Shown piece after piece: positions 43,274-53,200 of a DNA stretch of 64,000 nucleotides. Source of the DNA: Nocardia brasiliensis NBRC 14402 (GTDB lineage Bacteria > Actinomycetota > Actinomycetes > Mycobacteriales > Mycobacteriaceae); assembly GCF_000308475.2 (NCBI RefSeq), contig NZ_BAFT02000060.1, positions 62,001-126,000 of the forward strand. The letters are read 5' to 3'. Position 1 is the first letter of the stretch, and every line of letters begins with the position of its first letter. The position numbers were made by a program, and so were the translations under genes. The notes under the pieces were generated by a model that was not told the DNA's origin, did not search any database, and saw nothing but the letters and a program-made list of their open reading frames with translations.

Positions 43274-44764
43274 TCACTCGGCGACCACGCGGATGGTGTG
43301 CAGTGCGGGATCGGCGGGATCGGGCACATTCATGCCGGAATCCAGCCCCGTGCGCAGGTATGCCACGACCGCCTCGTCGATCCGCTCACCGGGGACGATG
43401 ACCGGGATACCCGGCGGGTACGGCGTGACCTGTTCGGCTGCGATCCGTCCCGGCGCCGCCGCCAGCGGCACCGCCTGCACCCGGCCGAAGAAGGCATCGC
43501 GCGGCAGCATGACGGTCTCCAGTTCCAGCTCGTCCGGGGACGGCAGCCGGATGTGATGTGGCGCAGGCTCTTTCCACTGCTCTCGCCAGGCGGTGAGCGC
43601 CGCGACGAGCCGGTCCGCGGTATCGTCGTCGTCGGCGAAGGACAGCGTGGCCAAGATGCGCCGATGGTCGCTGAGCCCGACGTCGACGTGCCGTTCCTCG
43701 CGCAGCCAGTCGGCGACCTCGTAACCCGTTGCCCCGGTGGCGGATACGTCCATCAGCACCTGCATGCGGTCCAGGTCGTGCGAGGCTTCGACACCGAGCA
43801 GCTCCTTCTCCATCACCTGGATGCCCGGTATCCGCGCCAGTTCCGAGCGCAGACGATCCGACACACGCAACGCCTCGCCCAGCAACCGGTGACCGTCCTG
43901 CACCATCTGGCGGCGCCAACCGTCGATCGCGGCGTACATCAAGACGTTCGGGCTCGTGGTCGTCAGCAGGTCCGCGCACGCGCTCAGGCGCGCCCGATCG
44001 ATCAGATCGCCTTGGACGTGGAAGACCGAGCCCTGCTCGAATCCGGCGCCCATCTTGTGCACGCTCACCACGCAGACGTCCGCGCCCGCGTCCATCGCCC
44101 AGGTCGGCAACTCCTCGTGGAACGGCAGATGCGCGCCCCACGCCTCGTCGACGATCAACGGCTTGCCGCGGCGGTGGCACACTTCGGCGATACCCGCGAT
44201 ATCCGCGCAGGTTCCGTACGGGCTCGGACTCACGATCAGCGCACCGGAGGCGTCCGGGTGACGCTGCCATGCGTCCTCGATCTGCTGGACCGAGGGCGGA
44301 TGGGAGAAATGCCGTTCGGCGTCCCAGCGCGGCGTCACCCAGCGGGGCAGCAGGCCGGCGAAGATCAATCCGGCGACAATGGATTTGTGACTGTCCCGCC
44401 CGAGGATCAGCCCACCGTCGCCACCACCCGCCACGGCGAGCATCGCGGCCTTCACCGACAGCGAGCTGCCGCAGGTGGAGAAGAACGCCATCTCGGCGCC
44501 GACGGCGTCGGCCATGAGCTCTTCGGCGTCCGACAGGTACTCGCCCCGGGCGCGACGATCGTCCAGCCCGCCGGAGGCGAGCACATCGCTGCGAAAAGCG
44601 TCGCCCAGTACCTGCAGTACCCGGTCGTCGACGCCGCGCCCCTGCCGATGGCCGGGCGGCGTGAAGCCGTACCGACCACGCCGCCGGTAGTCGTCCAGTG
44701 CGTCCAGAATAGGTGCTCGTAGTTGGTCCATCCCTTGCTGGCTACCCACCAGCACGCGGATCAT
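43274..44764 (-). CDS. Orn/Lys/Arg decarboxylase-family PLP enzyme
   Basis: A 496-residue fold-type I PLP enzyme. FTPPGHRQGRGVD near the N terminus, FFSTCGSSLSVKAAML, LGRDSHKSIVAGL, VDEAWGAHLPFH with Asp206, and SVHKMGAGFEQGSVFHV with PLP-binding Lys237 are all in place, followed by the C-terminal domain (FGRVQAVPLAAAPGRIAAEQVTPYPPGIPV). It decarboxylates arginine, lysine or ornithine, giving polyamines or acid resistance. A second in-frame ATG (44731, MDQLRAPI) fits the family's usual start as well and may be the true one. It precedes udgX in the same direction. Confidence 0.93.
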   Translation of the reverse strand: MIRVLVGSQQGMDQLRAPILDALDDYRRRGRYGFTPPGHRQGRGVDDRVLQVLGDAFRSDVLASGGLDDRRARGEYLSDAEELMADAVGAEMAFFSTCGSSLSVKAAMLAVAGGGDGGLILGRDSHKSIVAGLIFAGLLPRWVTPRWDAERHFSHPPSVQQIEDAWQRHPDASGALIVSPSPYGTCADIAGIAEVCHRRGKPLIVDEAWGAHLPFHEELPTWAMDAGADVCVVSVHKMGAGFEQGSVFHVQGDLIDRARLSACADLLTTTSPNVLMYAAIDGWRRQMVQDGHRLLGEALRVSDRLRSELARIPGIQVMEKELLGVEASHDLDRMQVLMDVSATGATGYEVADWLREERHVDVGLSDHRRILATLSFADDDDTADRLVAALTAWREQWKEPAPHHIRLPSPDELELETVMLPRDAFFGRVQAVPLAAAPGRIAAEQVTPYPPGIPVIVPGERIDEAVVAYLRTGLDSGMNVPDPADPALHTIRVVAE

Positions 44765-44797
44765 GCACCAGCACGTCGTCCCAGGTCTGCGGCTTGC

Positions 44798-45235
44798 TCA
44801 GCTTTCGGAGACCGCGTCCAGCGCGCTGCCCAGGCGCGGATAGCACCTGATCCAGGCGGCCGCGCCGGACAGGTCGAACGCCCGCTGCGTCGGCCGCGAC
44901 GACACCACCGCGGCGAACTTCCGATCGTCGTCCTCGGCCCGTTCGGCGGCGAGGATCAGCACGTCCACCCCGGCGAAGCCCAGGAAGGCGATCCGGCTGG
45001 TGTCCACCACCGTCGCGGGGAAGTGCTCACCGGCGCGCACGACCTGGTGCAGAAAGGGCGCGGTGGCGAGGTCGAGGTCGCCGCTGACGGCCAGCACCCG
45101 GACGCCGGGTAGCACGTCGACCCGGATGCGGAGCTGCCCACGCGCGTAGTCGCGCGTCCTCGAATGGTGCGGGTGCGACAACAGCCGACGAGACATGCGA
45201 GGCTGGCGCGGACTCAGCTGATTGCTCATGCTCAA
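44798..45235 (-). CDS. STAS-domain protein lacking the usual phospho-serine
   Basis: A 145-residue protein with a basic N-terminal tail of about 35 residues and a STAS domain (GVRVLAVSGDLDLATAPFLHQVV, then TVVDTSRIAFLGFAGVDVLILAA). In anti-sigma-factor antagonists this last segment normally reads D-S-S-G, with a phosphorylated Ser; here it is G-F-A-G. It therefore cannot be switched by a cognate anti-sigma kinase in the standard way. It may bind a partner constitutively or serve as a modulator of another protein. Two start ATGs (45235 and 45229) are possible. Confidence 0.85.
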   Translation of the reverse strand: MSMSNQLSPRQPRMSRRLLSHPHHSRTRDYARGQLRIRVDVLPGVRVLAVSGDLDLATAPFLHQVVRAGEHFPATVVDTSRIAFLGFAGVDVLILAAERAEDDDRKFAAVVSSRPTQRAFDLSGAAAWIRCYPRLGSALDAVSES

Positions 45236-45432
45236 CGCTCCGGTTCACCGCCGAACGGACATATCGCCCAGCATAATTCGGTGATAGACCAGGCCGAGTT
45301 GGGCGACGCCGAAGGGAGCCGTCTCGAGGCGGGGACTACCGTCGGCTCCTGTCTGAACCTCCTTGAAACCTACTCCACCCCGGCGGGCAGCGCCATTCCC
45401 CCTGCTCATTACGGCGCGGCGACCGATTCGCG

Positions 45433-47025
45433 CTAGCGCACGCGCGCACGGAACGAGTCCGGGTCGGCGGCGGCCCAGTCCGCGGCCCAGGCAGGCGGCG
45501 CTTCGCTGATCAATTGGCCCGGAGCGAGCCAATCGTAGAGTTCGGCGTAGGACAGCTGCTCGGTGGCCGAGATGCGCTTGCGCAGCAGGTGGGGCGTGAG
45601 CTGGGCCGGGTGATCCACGCCGAGCGACGCCATGATCTGCACGGCCTGCGCGACCGTGGCCTCCTGATAGCGCCGGACCCGCTCGGTCTTGTCCGCCACG
45701 TCGAGCGCGCGAGCGCGGCGCGGATCCTGGGTAGCCACGCCGACCGGGCAGTGGTTGGTGTGGCAGCGCTGCGCCTGGATGCAGCCGATGGCCATCATCA
45801 TGGCGCGCGCCGCGTTGGTGTAGTCGGCCCCTTGGATCAGCCGTTTGACGATGTCGTTGCCCACGGCCACCTTGCCGCTGGCCCCGATCTTGATCCGGTC
45901 GCGCAGTCCGGTGCCGACGAGCGCGTTGTGCACGGTGATCAGCCCATCGGTCAGCGGCAGCCCGACGTGGTCCTCGTACTCCAAAGGCGCTGCGGCCGTG
46001 CCGCCTTCGGCCCCGTCGACCAGGATGAAATCGGGCGTGACGCGCTCGTCCAGCATCGCTTTGCAGATCGCGAGAAACTCGCTGCGCGAACCGAGACACA
46101 GCTTGAATCCGATCGGTTTACCGTCCGACAGTTCGCGCAGCCGGGCGATGAACGCCACCAGTTCGCGCGGGGTCCGGAACGCGGAATGCGCTGCCGGGCT
46201 GACACATTTCTCGTGCGCGGGCACGCCACGGAACTCGGCGATCTCCGCGCTCACCTTCGCGGCAGGCAGCACCCCACCCAGGCCGGGCTTGGCGCCCTGG
46301 CTGAGTTTGATCGAGATCGCTTTGATCTGCTCGTGCGCGGCCTGCTCGGCGAACCGGGCCGGGTCGAACGCGCCGTCGCGCGTGCGGGTGCCGAAGTAGC
46401 CCGAGCCGATTTCCCACACCAGGTCGCCGCCGCCGTCGAGGTGGTACGGCGTGAGCCCGCCTTCACCGGTGTCGTGCGCGAAACCGCCCAGCGCCGCACC
46501 GCGATTCAGCGCCCGCAGCGCGTTCGCCGACAGTGCGCCGAAGCTCATCGAGGACACGTTGAACAGCGACATCGAGTACGGCCGGGTGCAGTCCGGGCCG
46601 CCGATCAGCACCCGTGGCGCTCGCGCGGGCTCGGGCACCGGCGCGTTCGAGTGGACCAGGTACTCGTAACCCACGCTCTCGACGTCGCGCTCGGTACCGA
46701 ACGACAGTTCGCCGTGGATACCTTTGGCGCGCTCGTAGATCATCGTCCGGATGTCGCGGTCGTACGGGCGGCCGTCGACGTTGCGTTCGATGAAGTACTG
46801 CTGCAGCTCCGGCCGCAGGCTTTCCAGCAGGTAGCGCATGTGCCCGAGGATCGGATAGTTGCGCAGCACGGCGTGCCGCCGCTGCGCCAAGTCGTAGAGA
46901 CCGACCCCGAGCAGCGCGGCCAGCGCCACGGCCAGCACCCACCACGCCCACGAGCCGATCGAGGCGGCGACGCCGACCGCGATCGTCGCGGCGAGCAGGA
47001 ACCCGACGACGAAGAATCGGAGCAT
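45433..47025 (-). CDS. FMN-binding glutamate synthase-like protein with N-terminal membrane anchor
   Basis: A 530-residue protein. Two hydrophobic helices (FFVVGFLLAATIAVGVAA and WWVLAVALAALLGVGLY) occupy residues 3-45, after which the central FMN/Fe-S-like domain of glutamate synthase follows: SFGALSANALRALNRGA, GEGGLTPYHLDGGGDLVWEI, KISLGQGAKPGLGG-like KLSQGAKPGLGG, DGAEGGTAAAPLEYEDHVGLPL and CIQAQRCHTNHCPVGVATQDP with a Cys cluster. It lacks the amidotransferase domain, so it does not make glutamate from glutamine by itself. Such proteins are common in actinobacteria with no defined substrate. It lies 24 bases after the zinc alcohol dehydrogenase gene. Confidence 0.92.
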   Translation of the reverse strand: MLRFFVVGFLLAATIAVGVAASIGSWAWWVLAVALAALLGVGLYDLAQRRHAVLRNYPILGHMRYLLESLRPELQQYFIERNVDGRPYDRDIRTMIYERAKGIHGELSFGTERDVESVGYEYLVHSNAPVPEPARAPRVLIGGPDCTRPYSMSLFNVSSMSFGALSANALRALNRGAALGGFAHDTGEGGLTPYHLDGGGDLVWEIGSGYFGTRTRDGAFDPARFAEQAAHEQIKAISIKLSQGAKPGLGGVLPAAKVSAEIAEFRGVPAHEKCVSPAAHSAFRTPRELVAFIARLRELSDGKPIGFKLCLGSRSEFLAICKAMLDERVTPDFILVDGAEGGTAAAPLEYEDHVGLPLTDGLITVHNALVGTGLRDRIKIGASGKVAVGNDIVKRLIQGADYTNAARAMMMAIGCIQAQRCHTNHCPVGVATQDPRRARALDVADKTERVRRYQEATVAQAVQIMASLGVDHPAQLTPHLLRKRISATEQLSYAELYDWLAPGQLISEAPPAWAADWAAADPDSFRARVR

Positions 47026-47049
47026 AGGCCGCTTGCCCTCCTCGTACGC

Positions 47050-48243
47050 TCACTCTCGGCCGGGTGTCAATACCACCTTCACCATACCGTCGGACTTCTG
47101 CTGGAACTGCGCGTAGGCCTCCGGCGCGTCGGACAGCGGGAGGTGGTGCGTCGCAAAGGAATCCACGCCCAGCGGGTCGGCGTCGTGCAGCAGCGGGATG
47201 ATGTCGTCCACCCATCGCTTCACGTTGGCCTGGCCCATGCGCAGCTGGATCTGCTTGTCGAACAGCACCCGCATGGGCAGCGGATCCACCATGCCGCCGT
47301 ACACGCCGACCAGTGAGATGGTCCCGCCGCGGCGCACGATGTCGATCGCGCTGTACAGCGCCGCCAGCCGATCGACGCCCGCGGTGTCGTTGACCTTCTC
47401 GGCGACCACGTCCGGCAGCAGCGCGGCCGCCTTCTGCGCCATCGAGGTGACCGGCGAGCCGTGCGCTTCCATGCCGACGGCATCGATCACCGAATCGGTG
47501 CCGCGTCCCGCGGTCTTCTCTCGCACCATATCGGCGAGGTGTCGCCCGGCCACCTGGAGATCGATGGTTTCGATGCCGCGCCGGGCGACCCGAGCCAAGC
47601 GCTCCGGCACCAGGTCGACGCCGATCACCCGGAATCCGCGCTGCGCCGCGATCCGGCAGGCCATGTCGCCGATCGGCCCGAGGCCGAGCACGGTCACCGA
47701 CCCGCCCGCCGGGATCGCGGCATACTCGACCGCCTGCCACGCGGTCGGCAGCACATCCGACAGGTACAGGAAGCGATCGTCGGGCGGGCCGATCGGGACC
47801 TTGACGTGGGTGAAGTCTGCGTGCGGCACCCGCAGGTACTCGGCCTGCCCGCCGGGCACCTGACCGTACAGTTTCGAATAGCCGAAAAGCGCCGCGCCGC
47901 TGCCGCGTTCACGGACCTGCGTGGTCTCGCACTGGGTCGTCAAGCCTTGGTCGCACATGAAGCAGTGGCCGCAGCTGATCTGGAATGGCACCACCACCCG
48001 GTCGCCCTTCGCCAAATTCGTGACCCCGGCCCCGGTCTCCTCTACGATGCCGATCGGCTCGTGCCCCAGCACATCTCCCTCACTCATGTACGCGCCGAGG
48101 ACTTCGTAGAGATGCAGGTCCGAGCCGCAGATCCCGGACGACGTCACCCGGATGATCGCGTCGGTCGGTTGCTCGATCCGCGGGTCGGGCACCTCTTCCA
48201 CGCCGACCTTGCGCTTGCCCTGCCACGTCACTGCTTTCATCAC
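47050..48243 (-). CDS. Zinc-dependent alcohol dehydrogenase (formaldehyde dehydrogenase-like)
   Basis: A 397-residue medium-chain dehydrogenase. Catalytic zinc: Cys39 (GICGSDLH) and GHE with His61-Glu62. Structural zinc: Cys91, Cys94, Cys97 and Cys105 in CGHCFMC. NAD motif: GLGPIGDMACR near residue 190. The long loop after residue 105 and the sequence DRFLYLSDVLPTAWQAVEYA resemble glutathione-independent formaldehyde dehydrogenases and related threonine dehydrogenase-like enzymes. It oxidises an alcohol or aldehyde adduct with NAD(P)+. It starts with ATG at 48243 or 48240, and the glutamate-synthase-like gene follows in the same direction. Confidence 0.94.
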   Translation of the reverse strand: MMKAVTWQGKRKVGVEEVPDPRIEQPTDAIIRVTSSGICGSDLHLYEVLGAYMSEGDVLGHEPIGIVEETGAGVTNLAKGDRVVVPFQISCGHCFMCDQGLTTQCETTQVRERGSGAALFGYSKLYGQVPGGQAEYLRVPHADFTHVKVPIGPPDDRFLYLSDVLPTAWQAVEYAAIPAGGSVTVLGLGPIGDMACRIAAQRGFRVIGVDLVPERLARVARRGIETIDLQVAGRHLADMVREKTAGRGTDSVIDAVGMEAHGSPVTSMAQKAAALLPDVVAEKVNDTAGVDRLAALYSAIDIVRRGGTISLVGVYGGMVDPLPMRVLFDKQIQLRMGQANVKRWVDDIIPLLHDADPLGVDSFATHHLPLSDAPEAYAQFQQKSDGMVKVVLTPGRE

Positions 48244-48338
48244 TGCTCCTTCATCGAATTCTCGCCCGCACCGGCGCTTATCCGGAGCCGCCGTCGAAAC
48301 GTCGTCTGTCGCAGCGCCTTCGGGGCACGATCACGGGC

Positions 48339-48950
48339 CTATTCGTAGGCCGGGTAACTCTCGGTGTTCAGCACCCGCGCGAGGTGGGCGGCGTTGCGCG
48401 CCATGGCTTTCGTGGCCGAGGCGGTCGAGTCCGGAACTTCGTCGAGATCCTGATAGTCGGTGCCGCCCATGGCTTCGCCGTTCCAGTACGTGCAACCCTG
48501 CGCGGGGATGGAGAAGCCGATGTCGTTGAGCCCCTGGAACAGGTCGGCCACGATCTTGTGTGCGCCGTCCTCGTTGCCGACCACCGCGGCGATGGCGACC
48601 TTGCCCACCATGGACGGCCGTCCGGCGTCATCGGTTTCGGACAGTTCCGCGTCCAGGCGCTCGAGCACGCGCTGCGCGACCGAGGACATGTGGCCCACCC
48701 ACGTCGGCGTCGAGATCAGCAGAATGTCCGCCGCCGCGATGCGGGCGCGGATCGTCGGCCACTGGTCGCCGGAGCCCTCGTCGGCACGCACACCGGGATG
48801 CACGTCGTAATCGACCACCCGCAGGATCTCGCCTTTGACGTCGTGCTCCGCCAGCGCGTCGAGCGCGTGCCGGGCGATGAGTTCGCTACTGGACTCGGCG
48901 GGCGATTTCTGCAACGTACAGACCAACGCGACGGCGGTGGGTGCGGTCAT
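48339..48950 (-). CDS. Flavodoxin-fold NAD(P)H-dependent oxidoreductase
   Basis: A 203-residue protein of the NADPH-dependent FMN reductase/flavodoxin-like superfamily. VALVCTLQKSPAESSSELIARHAL forms the phosphate-binding loop, ILLISTPTWVGHMSSVAQRVLERLD the flavin contact, and VAIAAVVGNEDGAHKIVADLFQGL the third strand and helix. It would reduce quinones, azo compounds or flavins, probably in stress defence. I chose the ATG at 48950; no upstream in-frame start fits the family opening. It precedes the zinc dehydrogenase gene by 95 bases. Confidence 0.92.
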   Translation of the reverse strand: MTAPTAVALVCTLQKSPAESSSELIARHALDALAEHDVKGEILRVVDYDVHPGVRADEGSGDQWPTIRARIAAADILLISTPTWVGHMSSVAQRVLERLDAELSETDDAGRPSMVGKVAIAAVVGNEDGAHKIVADLFQGLNDIGFSIPAQGCTYWNGEAMGGTDYQDLDEVPDSTASATKAMARNAAHLARVLNTESYPAYE

Positions 48951-49126
48951 GATCTTCGTCCTCCTGTGCGGGTCGGGGAATCGAACTGCCGGGACTGCGT
49001 GCGGCGGCGCACGTACGCCTGTCCACCGCATACCCGAGGACCACGGCGCAAACATCGCCGAACTCCCCGGCCCTGCCGCGCCCCTCGTACGACGGCTACC
49101 GCGCAGGCGACTGGTATGAAGAAACG

Positions 49127-49591
49127 ATGGGTATCAGCAACCTCGCCGAGCAGATCGCCGCGGCGGCGCAGCGGACGGGCCGCACCGTAGCGGTCGCGGA
49201 ATCGCTGACCGCCGGTCGCCTGGCCGCCGCCTTGGGCGCGGCCCCCGACGCGGGCAGCTGGTTCCACGGCGGTGTGGTCGCGTACTCACGCTTCGTCAAG
49301 CACAGCGTGCTCGATGTGCCCGAGGGACCGGTGGTGTCGCAGGTCGCGGCCGAGTCGATGGCGCGTACGGTGCGCGCGATGACCGGCGCGACGATCGCCT
49401 GCGCGGTCACCGGCGCGGGCGGACCCGACCCGCAGGACGGCCAACCCCCGGGCACGGTCTGGTTCGCCGTCGCGACCGAGCATTCGACCGCGACCGAGCG
49501 CCGGCATTTTCCGGGCGATCCCGCCGCGGTGCTCGATCAAACGATCTCGCACGCCCTCGAATTAGTACTCGACGCCCTACCCGCGCAGTAA
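49127..49591 (+). CDS. CinA-like nicotinamide-nucleotide amidohydrolase (PncC-type)
   Basis: A 154-residue stand-alone CinA C-terminal domain. It starts ATG MGISNLAEQI and has VAVAESLTAGRLAAAL, WFHGGVVAYSRFVKHSVLDVP and AVTGAGGPDPQDGQPPGTVWFAV, the conserved family blocks. The enzyme deamidates NMN to nicotinate mononucleotide in NAD salvage. It diverges from the flavodoxin-like gene with a 176-base gap. The separate (non-fused) form is usual in actinobacteria. Confidence 0.94.
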   Translation: MGISNLAEQIAAAAQRTGRTVAVAESLTAGRLAAALGAAPDAGSWFHGGVVAYSRFVKHSVLDVPEGPVVSQVAAESMARTVRAMTGATIACAVTGAGGPDPQDGQPPGTVWFAVATEHSTATERRHFPGDPAAVLDQTISHALELVLDALPAQ

Positions 49592-49674
49592 CCGTCCTAC
49601 TTCCGCAGCTGAGCCAGATAGTCACCGTGAGCCCGCAGCTCGGTGCCCGCGCTGCGGTTCGGCGCGTTCAGGAA

Positions 49675-50022
49675 TCACGAGCGGTCGGCCTCGCGGGCCG
49701 GAAGTGGCTTCAGGACCGAGAGCTTCGAGTCCGGGATATCGAGTTCGGCCAACGAAACGAAATAGGCGTCGAATTCGCGCGCATAGTCCCCGGCACCGTC
49801 CTGACCGCCACAGAAAAAGCCGCCGCCTGGCGTCAGTGATCCGTCGGCGGCCAATCGGCTTATCCGAATTCGTATCTCGTGCAGCAGGGCCGCGGCGTCC
49901 GGACCGATTTCGCGCGCGAACAGGGAATGCTCGACGCGGGGCGGGGGCCGGTCGAACCGGTCCAGGAATCTGCGCAGGCCAGAGGTAAGATCCGACCGAA
50001 ACGGCCGTCGTCGTGCATCCAT
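49675..50022 (-). CDS. Hypothetical protein (115 residues)
   Basis: A short protein of mixed composition starting MDARRRPFRSD. It has an amphipathic helix (GLRRFLDRFDRPP), a central helix (PDAAALLHEIRIRISRLAAD), a Gly-rich turn with a Cys (GGGFFCGGQDGAG), and an acidic end (REFDAYFVSLAELDIPDSK). No membrane segment or signal peptide is seen, and I do not recognise the family. It lies between CinA and the CAR gene, in the CAR direction but separated from it by 193 bases with a strong hairpin, so it is probably transcribed apart. The codon use looks normal. Existence moderately likely. Confidence 0.55.
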   Translation of the reverse strand: MDARRRPFRSDLTSGLRRFLDRFDRPPPRVEHSLFAREIGPDAAALLHEIRIRISRLAADGSLTPGGGFFCGGQDGAGDYAREFDAYFVSLAELDIPDSKLSVLKPLPAREADRS

Positions 50023-50167
50023 CGGTACCTCACGTCCCGGCGCCGAGCCGGCTGCGGAACTTTCGCCGAGTCGGGCTGGAACTCACCGTAACCGCACGGA
50101 CACCGCCCGGAATATCGGTTGAACGATGGACGCGGATCAACCAAATTAGTTCGGCGAGCGAAGAATA

Positions 50168-50202
50168 CGAGTGGGGCGCGGCAGCCCACCGCACCCCACT
50201 CG
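50168..50202 (-). terminator. Hairpin terminator after the carboxylic acid reductase gene
   Basis: CGAGTGGGG (50168-50176) pairs with CCCCACTCG (50194-50202), and inner GCGG (50178-50181) pairs with CCGC (50189-50192), giving a long stem with one internal mismatch and a seven-base loop. It starts 14 bases after the CAR stop on the minus strand. The strand beyond reads T-rich (TATTCTTCG), so an intrinsic terminator is likely. Confidence 0.75.
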
Positions 50203-50215
50203 CGTTCCTTATCGG

Positions 50216-53200
50216 TCAGAGCAGTCCGAGGTGCTCCAGGTTGGTGACGTATTTCAGAATGGTCGACTCGGTGAGGTGCGGGATGTCTTTGTCCGGGCCG
50301 ATATTCGCGTCCTGCACCGCGGCGCGGAAGCGGTCGGCCGGGGCGACGCTGCCCTCGACCGGCGGCTGCGGATGCGCGTAGCTGTGCAGCAGCGGCAGCA
50401 AGGAATGCCTGCGCTGCTGCTCGGGCAGCGCACGCAGTTTCGTGCCGAACTGCTCGAGCCAGGCCTGATAGTCCGCGACCCGGGCGATCGGATAGCCGGC
50501 CGCGACGAGCCAGTCGACGAACTCGTCCAGCCCGATGCCGTCGTGGTGCGGGTTCATCACGTGGTAGGTCGAGAAGCCCTCGTGCACACCGAGTTCGGTG
50601 ACCGCCTCGGCGATGAAGTCGACCGGTAGCCCGTCGTAGTGCGCGCGCTGCCGCTGCCCGGCCGCATCGGTCTGATAGAACGAGCCGGGCGCGACGCCGG
50701 TGGCCACCAGGCTGAGCATCAATCGGGTGAACATGTCGGGCACGTTCAACTGACCGACATAGCGGCCGTCCACCATGATCATGTCGCATCGGAACACGCT
50801 GACCGGCAACCCATATCGCTCGTGGGCCGCGCGCAGCAGCACCTCACCCGCCCACTTGCTGTTGCCGTAGCCGTTGGCATAGCGCTCGTCGACCGACCGG
50901 GTCGCGCTGATCGTGCGGATATCGGCGTCCTCGACGAACTGCCCGGCCGCGATCTGATCGCCGACGCCGACGGTGGAGATGTAGTCGAAGATCTTCTGTT
51001 TTCCGGTGAGCGCCAACCGGATCAGCTCGGCCGTGCCCACCACGTTCGGCCCGAACAGCTGGCGGTAGGGCAGCACATGGTTGACCAGCGCGGCGCAGTC
51101 CACGATCAGGTCCACGCGCTCGGCCAGCTGCTGCCAGGTGGCGCGGTCCAGCCCGAGGTCGAGGTCACCCTTGTCACCCGCCACCACTTCCAGGTGCCGC
51201 TCGGCCAGTCGCCGGTAATGCGTGAGCAACTGCGGGTCGCCGCTGTCGAACACCGCGTCCAGGCGCTGACGGGCGGCCGCGTCGTCGGTCGCGCGGACCA
51301 GGCAGATCAGCGTGCCGTCCACTGGACCGAGCCGTTCCAGCAGCGCCAGCGCGAGGAACCGGCCGAGGAAGCCGGTGGCGCCGGTGAGCAGCACGGTGCG
51401 CACCGCATAGTTCGGCGCGGGCAGGGCGGCGGCGCCGTCGAGCGTGGCAGCGTCCAGGAACTTCTCCAGGGTGAGATCGGCGGCGCGCACCTCGGTCGCC
51501 TCCGGTCCGTGCACGCTCTCGAACGTCGGCCGCGTCGCCTGCGCGCCGGACTCCAGGAAGGTGGCCAGGGCGCGCAGATCGGTCGCCGGACTGACGATCA
51601 CGCCGACCGGCACCTCGACGCCGAGGATGTCGTGCAGCGCGTTGCCGAAGGTCAACGCGGACAACGAGTCTCCGCCGAGCTCGGTGAAATGCGCCGCCGG
51701 GTGCACGTCGGCGGCGGGGATACCGAGCAACGCGGCGGCCACCCGGGTGACGGTCTCGAGCACCGGCCGGTCGGCGGCACCCGTCCGCAGCGCGCGCAAC
51801 TCCTCGGCCTGCCCGTCGGACAACCGCTGATACAGCTGCTCGAGCAGCTCGCCGTAGCGTTGCCGCAGCTTCGGCCGCGCGAGCTTGCGGATGCCGGTGA
51901 GCAGGCCGTTCTCCACCGTGAACGGCGTTGTCTCGACCAAGAAGTCGCGCGGGATCTCATAGGACTGCAACCCGGCGTCGGCGGCGACTGCCCGCAATGC
52001 CTCGGTGAGCAGCGGACCGATCGCACCGACGTCACCGGAAACCCGTTCCAGCACTGCGTCGTCCGGGACGATCACCGCCAAGAGGTAAGGGCGCGAGCTG
52101 TTGCCGTAGATGTAGATCTGCTGGATCAGCGGACTGGCACCGTAGGCCGCCTCCAGCTTCGACACCGTGACGAACTCGCCCTGCGACAGTTTGAGCACAT
52201 TGTTGCGGCGGTCGAGATAGCGCAACTCGTCGGGCTGCACCTCGGCGACGATATCGCCGGTCCGGTAGTAGCCGTCCGGGTCGAACACCTCCGCCGTCAC
52301 CTCGGGCCTGCGGTAGTAGCCGGGAAAGATGTTCTGTGTCTTCACGAGCAGCTCACCGCGCGGGTACGGACGGTCGGTGCGGTAATAGCCGAGCTCGGGC
52401 ACGTCGGCCAGCTTGTAGTCCAGCACCGGCGGCCGCGCCACCTTGCCGTCGACCGTGATGCCGCCGGCCTCGGTGGAGCCGTACCCGTCCGGTAGGTGGA
52501 AACCCAGTAGGGCATCGACGAATTCGCGCACCTCGACCGAGATCGGCGCGGACCCGGTGACCGCGCCGAGCGCGCGCCCGCCGAGCAGGTCGCGGCGCAG
52601 TTCCGCGAGCAGTTCCGGTGCCCGATCGGACCGCTCGGCGGGACCGACGCCGTCGAGGGCCCGCTGGTACTCCTGGTAGAGCAGATCCCACACCCGCGGC
52701 ACGAATTGCAGCTGCGTCGGCCGGACCAGCGAGAGATCCTCCAGGAAGGTCGAAAGATCGCTGCTGGCAGCGAAATACGCGATACCGCCGCGGGCCAGGG
52801 TGCCGTACAACGTGTAGCGGCCCATGAGATGGCTCATCGGCATGAAGTTCAGCGTGATCCACGGCCCGGCCGCGTGCGGGCCCTCGCCCAACCCGAATTT
52901 GCCCTGCCACAGGTTGGCGACCAACCGCTCCGAATACATTGCGCCCTTGGGCGTTCCGGTGCTGCCCGAGGTGTAGATCAGCAGCACGATTCGCTCGCTG
53001 TCCGCCGCTTCCGGCGCAACCTCGCCGGCTTTCCCGCTATCGGCAAGTTCCGCAAGCGTTTTCAGTGCCACACCGGTTCCGGCGAGACGCGCGGCGGCCG
53101 CCTCGTACGCTTCGCGATGGGCGTCCACCTCCGCCCGGTGGTCCAGCACCACGATCAGGCCCGGCCGGTGCTCGCCGTCGGCGAGGTCGAGCGCCTCCGC

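Noticed and set aside
45236-45432. Riboswitch or small RNA between the STAS and glutamate-synthase-like genes
   Set aside because: Only weak, short complementarities were seen and no known riboswitch core could be recognised.
50023-50215. A further small gene between the hypothetical protein and CAR
   Set aside because: The region is mostly taken up by the CAR terminator hairpin, and the frames are short, lack a ribosome-binding site and show no domain pattern.
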